Shown here: piece by piece, positions 59,394 to 64,000 of the stretch
How the letters are laid out: every line of letters starts with the position of its first letter
How positions within the stretch are numbered: position 1 is the first letter of the stretch
Assembly (NCBI RefSeq): GCF_000203815.1
Contig: NW_004457729.1
Coordinates: 1,488,674 to 1,552,673 of the forward strand
From: Cavenderia fasciculata
Lineage: Eukaryota; Evosea; Eumycetozoa; Acytosteliales; Cavenderiaceae
Reading direction: 5' to 3'
Length of the DNA stretch: 64,000 nucleotides
Notes under the pieces: model-generated
What the model was told of the DNA's origin: nothing
Seen by the model: the letters and a program-made list of their open reading frames with translations, nothing else
The model's database searches: none
Program-made: the position numbers and the translations under genes

Positions 59394-60595
59394 ATGGAAC
59401 CAATGACATCCGATTATGCTGATCATAGTACCATTCAACAATTAAGCATCAACAATAATATGGATATCGTAAGAATGGCCATCGAACATTGGATCAGCAG
59501 ATCCGAAATCACTGCTTCCTCGGCGTATGGCAGTCACGCTACATCCAAACCATTTAATATTGGCGACTTTGGATGTTCACATGGAAGAAATTCCCTCGGA
59601 CCACTGTCCGCAATCATTTCACAATACCGAAAAGCAAATGAAACCAACGACATTGTAGTGTACCATAACGACCTTCCCCAAAACGATTTCTCACAACTTT
59701 TTTTAGAATTGTACAAAAATCCACAAAGCTACACCAAGCAATTCACAAACGCCTTTCCAGTGGCAGTAGGAAAGAGTTTTTACAAACAAATATGCGCATC
59801 CAACTGCATCGACATTTCCATCGCCTTTAATTGTTTCCATTGGTCTTCCTCCTTGACCACTCCACACAAACAATCGATCTTTTATGGTCATACCAATGAC
59901 GAACACTTGAAAAAGATTTGGAAAAAGGATACTGTTAATGATTTAGTTTCTATTCTATCAAATAGAGTAAGAAGAAGATGAAGATTAAAATATTCAAAAC
60001 TTTTGTTTTTCTAACTTTTTTTAATTTATCTATCATTATTTTTAATTTCTAGGCAAAAGAATTATCAACTGGTGGATTATTGATTACCAACCTTTTGACA
60101 AATGATAATGATGCGTTTGAAGAGAGTAGAATGTTTTATCGACAAATTAAAAACTGTTGGGAACAATTGGCAGCAGATGGAACGATCACAGCTAGCGAGG
60201 CTGATAATATGGTGTATCCATTCCGTTACTATAGCTACGACGACATCCAAAACGCAGTCAGTCACCCGATTGTGCAAGAGTATGGACTACGCATAAAATT
60301 CATCGAACAACGAAGCACGAGCTGTCCATACAAGCAGTACCGATCCGACAGTGCCGACTTTGCCGAGAGATTGTTCCGTGGTTTCTGTGCCTTTACCGAA
60401 CCAACCTGGAAGAGCAATCTCAAGGGCACTCGCGAACATCGCAACATGGTGTGGGACAAATATCATGGCCTGTTTGTAAAGTATTTTTCAGAGAATCCTT
60501 CACAGGGTTGTATTCCAAACCATTATTACTCTTTGATCTTTGAAAAACCTTCTGACGATGCTTCATCTTTGGAAAGTGGTGGTGCTTCTTGTTAA
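59394..60595 (+). CDS. SABATH-family SAM-dependent carboxyl methyltransferase
   Basis: Exons 59394-59966 and 60053-60595 give 371 residues, usual for SABATH enzymes. SAM-binding motif FNIGDFGCSHGRNSLGPL (plant form: ADLGCSsGPNT). Then NDLPQNDFSQLFLEL, GKSFYKQICASNCIDISIAF with NCFHWSSSL, and GGLLITNLLTNDND. All are hallmarks of the family, which methylates carboxyl groups of small molecules in plants, bacteria and some amoebae. The His-Trp (HW) next to the active site is kept. The substrate cannot be read. The ATG follows a long A/T leader (59100-59393). Confidence 0.9.
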
Positions 60596-60993
60596 ACAAA
60601 AATTAAACCATCAATAAATAATCCTATTAACTTATTTGTACTTTTACTCTAAAAAAAATAAATAGTTACTAACTAGCCCCTTAAAAAGGGGTTTTGCTTT
60701 CTTTTTCTTCTTTTCTTCAGAGGTTGTAGGTATTACGTTTTTTGTTCTTTAAATAAGAGAGAATAATAAAGAGAGTCATAAGTTTAGAGAGTAAAGAGTG
60801 TATAATAAAAATAAAAAGAAAAAAAAAGAAAAAATTGAATTTTGGACGAATCATGTTGAATGATCAGCAAGCAGATTCTATGCAATAACGAGTCACACTT
60901 TATTCAAAAGAGAAAGATATAGTTTCTTTATCGATTCGATATATACTCATAGATAGATAGATAGATAGATAGAGTGACAAGAACAACAAGAGA
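60596..60993. other. intergenic with a small hairpin
   Basis: A CCCCTT AAA AAGGGG stem-loop at about 60676-60690 lies 80 bp after the SABATH stop. The rest is AT-rich, with GATA repeats (60951-60972) just before the next gene. No gene seen. Confidence 0.55.
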
Positions 60994-61876
60994 ATGTTAA
61001 GATATATAGTTAAAAATGGAATTGGTTTAAGATCAGTGATCATTGTAAACAATGCTTCTTCATCTACCACCACTGCCACATTTGTACCATCAACAACTAC
61101 TTCATCATCATCATCATCATCATCATCACCATTTTATAAATCATCACAATACAACACATATAGATATTATAGCACCGATGTTGCTGCTGAATCAACAACA
61201 GGCAAGGAAGGAGAAAATAATCAATCATCAGAACAACAAGAACAACAAACACCACAAGAAGAAACTACAGTTGCCACCGAACCACAAGATCAACAAGTTA
61301 CTCTTCAAAATGCAGAGGAACATTTCCAATTATTACAACAACAAAGAAATCAATTGATACAAAACTTAATATTTGAAATCCCAACCGTCAACAACTTTAT
61401 CACTACCACCGAGATCATGGGCAAAGTATTCCCAGATGCAACTGATGAAACTCGTCCAAAATCAATTGAAGAGTTGGTCATCCCCTTTTCAGAGTATGAC
61501 AAGGCTCCAAAGATTGCTACCTTACCATACTATAGATTCACTGAACAAAGAGGTATGACTTCAAAAAAAAAGAAAAGAAAAAAGATGACAAACAAATCAC
61601 TTGATTTATTGACCATTTCTTTATATATATTTAGATGGATACAATGTTGAAACATTCTTAAAGAAGATTGGTCGTGGTTGTGATGCTCATATTGAAGTAT
61701 TCCCAACTTGGGAAGACCTCATGAACACCAATGGTAAATTCCTCAAGGAGAAGCAAGTACCAGTTAGAAATAGAAGATGGATTCTCCATTGGGTTGAACA
61801 ATGGAAACAAGGAAGAAATCCAGTTTTAATTTCAAAATCAAAATCTATTGCCAACAGAAATACAAAGAAGAATTAA
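60994..61876 (+). CDS. mitochondrial ribosomal protein mS41 (FYV4/IGR motif)
   Basis: Exons 60994-61552 and 61635-61876 give 266 residues. The N-terminus is basic and hydroxylated (MLRYIVKNGIGLRSVIIVNN), fitting a mitochondrial presequence. A Ser run and a Gln/Glu-rich stretch follow. The C-terminal domain NVETFLKKIGRGCDAHIEVF, TWEDLMNT and RNRRWILHWVEQWKQG is the IGR motif of FYV4/mS41, a small-subunit mitoribosomal protein. An upstream block (FEIPTVNNFITTTEIMGKVF) is unassigned. Convergent with the P450 gene, 131 bp apart. Confidence 0.78.
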
Positions 61877-62007
61877 TATTATTAATATTATTAATATTAT
61901 TTCTTCTTTTTAATATAATAATAATAATAATAATAACGACGACGACGACAAAGACGATAAAATAAAATAATGATTATTAAAACCAAACATTATATGTTTA
62001 TTTATTT

Positions 62008-63685
62008 TTATCTTTGATCAAATAAAACTTTAAAAGGACTAAGATGAAGCATGATACCATCTTTGATATCACATTTAATGTTGGAACCACCATCTTCAGA
62101 TTTGATTTTAAATCTTGATAGCAGGTTGGCACATAAAAGGAAGAGAGTGATATCAGCTACATTGGAACCTGGACAACTTCTACCACCAATACCAAATGGG
62201 AAATAGTGAGAGGCATGGTTATCCTCTAGGAATCTTTCTGGGATGAATTTATTAGGCTCTGGATAATAATCTTCATCGTGATGAACTGCCCAAATATTCT
62301 GGATCACCATTGCACCCTTACGGATAAAATAGTCTCCCACCATTATATCTTGGTTGCATTCTCTTAGGATAGAGTTTGGAGTAGGTGGGTAGATACGAAG
62401 TGATTCCTTGATAACTGCATTCAAATAGGGTGTTTCTAAACGATCAGCAAATGTAAATTGGTATGGTTCAGTGGTAGAGTCAAGACCAAGTTCAGATTGT
62501 CTTTTACTGGCAAGTGACTTTAGTTCTTCATACACCTTGTCTTGTACACCTTCATTGTTTGTAACAGACAAGAAGAAAAGTTGAAGTACCAGTGCAGTAG
62601 TATCAACACCACCAAGATAAAAGTCAATAACAGTATTGATAATTGACATTTCATCGCCTTCCTCCATAATCATTTTATCCATTAAATCTCTTGGTCTAAA
62701 TAATAATATTATTAAAATATAAAGTTGTTAATATTGTTTGAACTTATTTTTCATTTAATTTACATACTTTTCAGGATCTAAAGTTGAAACATGATCATCA
62801 TAAATTGATTTAACATAATCAATAAGATATTGTCTTTGTTTACGAGCATCTGTAAATTTGTAAGAAAATAGGATACTCAGAATATCAATACAATAAAAGA
62901 GAGAGGCAGGACTATTTCCATGAAGGAATCTGTCAAATCTACCTTCCATTTCTCTGTACTGTTTGTTCATTTGGCTTGGTTCCAAAGAGAGGATGAGTCC
63001 GGTATTCACATCCATTGAATATTCTCTAAATACTCCTCTTGGATTGATTGGAGTGTTTGGTTGTTTGGTCAATTTATCGATGGTTTGCATACAAAGTTCT
63101 GATATTCTTGGTAGTTGTGATTTTAATTTCAAACTTGAAAAGTAACCTCCAATCAATTCCTTGTTTCTATTCCACTCTTTACCTCCCGATCCAATCAGTC
63201 CAGTATGATCATCAGACAATGCAGCAAGGATTTTAGTATTTGGTCTATCAATAAAGTTATCGATATGTTTGGTCCATATTTCCTTGATATAAACAGCATC
63301 GGCAACATTCAATGTATATAAATCACCAACCCAAAGTGCATTTACTTTTCCATACTATATAAATACAAAAAATTAATTAGAGCCTATTAAATATCTTTTA
63401 AAAAAAAAACATACCTGTTTAGTAAACTTTAACAAAGATTGAACAACTGAAGATTCAAACCTATAGGTTGATCCCAAGAATGGAAGATTAAAACTTGGCA
63501 TGGGAGGATCATTTTTAGTTCTTTTTTTATTCTTTTTGATCTAAACATAATAATATTTTAAAAAGAAAACATTAATAAAAATAATAACTTAAAGTACAGT
63601 TTGTATCTAATTTAGAACTTACAAAAGATAAAACACAATATACTAAAAAACTATAAAAAAGTATTGTTGATATTAAACTAAACAT
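62008..63685 (-). CDS. cytochrome P450 (CYP)
   Basis: Exons 63685-63623, 63540-63415, 63354-62768 and 62695-62008 give 487 residues. An N-terminal membrane anchor (FSLISTILFYSFLVYCVLSF) is followed by a basic stretch and a Pro hinge (DPPMPSFNLPFLGS). Helix I reads GGVDTTALVLQ, the ExxR helix KESLRIYPPTP, and the heme loop FPFGIGGRSCPGS with the Cys ligand. It is therefore an intact ER P450 monooxygenase; the substrate is unknown. Dictyostelids have dozens of such genes. Confidence 0.92.
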
Positions 63686-63959
63686 TATTTTTTTTTAAAT
63701 ATTGTATATGCTTTGTGGTCAGCTCTTTTTAAATCCTATTTATGTCATTCTTAATTTCATAATTAATTAATGAACGAGCTCGCTAAATTAAAAAAGCATA
63801 GTAATAAATTGAACCAACCAGATATGAGTGGATTCATTTAAAATCTGATGGATAACCAAAAAAAAAACAATTGGTGAGGAAAAATAACCCCCTATTTTTA
63901 ACCACTGTTGGTAAAAGATATATTAAAAAGGATATGTTTTATGTGTATATATATAGAAG
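63686..63959. other. intergenic, P450 promoter side
   Basis: AT-rich with no gene seen; GAGCTCGCTAAATT near 63776 is the only less AT-rich patch. Confidence 0.4.
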
Positions 63960-64000
63960 TTAGGATTGTTGTAGTTGTTGTTGTTGCTGCTGCTGTTGGT
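63960..64000 (-). CDS. possible C-terminal end of a poly-Q protein, cut by window edge
   Basis: One minus-strand frame reads QQQQQQQLQQS and a TAA (63962-63960). It could be the 3' end of a gene that starts beyond the window, or merely a CAA/CAG microsatellite. Other frames of the same repeat are also open. Confidence 0.2.
   Translation of the reverse strand, partial: QQQQQQQQLQQS

Overview
The window is nuclear DNA of a social amoeba (dictyostelid). It is AT-rich, with short AT-rich GT..AG introns (mostly GTAAGT or GTATGT donors), asparagine and glutamine homopolymer tracts encoded by AAT and CAA runs, many triplet microsatellites, and recognisable dictyostelid families: Roco kinases, ComC-like IPT/EGF surface proteins, and LINE elements beside tRNA genes. 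I do not name the species. All gene models, domains and tRNA calls come from reading frames, splice junctions and residue patterns by eye; no database search was run.

Region by region. 1-7.0 kb: the 3' part of a very large Roco gene (RhoGAP, LRR, Roc, COR, kinase-like, Kelch and RGS) facing a small unknown gene. 7.0-13.8 kb: an accessory island with tRNA-Gln, a truncated tRNA-Gln copy, a minisatellite, tRNA-Arg, three decayed LINE (TRE-like) fragments, a 76-bp perfect palindrome, dispersed repeats and tRNA-Ile. 13.8-16.4 kb: a small zinc-motif protein and a MAGE/Nse3 homologue. 16.4-21 kb: two paralogous poly-Q proteins (perhaps CudA-like transcription regulators) separated by a frameshifted zinc-finger/transposase-derived gene and a gene relic. 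21.6-24 kb: a small four-TM Golgi-type protein and a coiled-coil protein. 24-27.4 kb: a RhoGEF-PH-FYVE protein. 28.3-32.2 kb: a ComC-like cell-surface protein. 33-34.3 kb: a small membrane protein and a doubtful tRNA-like element. 34.3-42 kb: a COMPASS Spp1/CFP1-type PHD protein, then TEX10/IPI1 and the Pol I subunit RPA12, the last two divergent from one 253-bp promoter region. 42-48.3 kb: a CTP-dependent lipid kinase, eIF3i (apparently with a start-codon-only first exon) and an unknown type I membrane protein. 50-53.2 kb: a MARCH6/Doa10 ubiquitin ligase. 54-56.5 kb: an ankyrin-repeat protein. 59.4-63.7 kb: a SABATH methyltransferase, mitoribosomal protein mS41 and a cytochrome P450.

Themes. 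Several genes serve small-GTPase and signalling control (Roco, RhoGEF-FYVE), ribosome production and translation (TEX10, RPA12, eIF3i, mS41), and chromatin (Nse3, Spp1). The SABATH methyltransferase and the P450 could belong to small-molecule metabolism, but nothing in the sequence links them as a cluster.

The most unusual material is the Roco protein, whose catalytic residues look degenerate in two separate domains; the tRNA/LINE island with its perfect palindrome; the transposase-derived gene between two paralogues; and the eIF3i start-codon exon. I found no clearly new multi-gene system.
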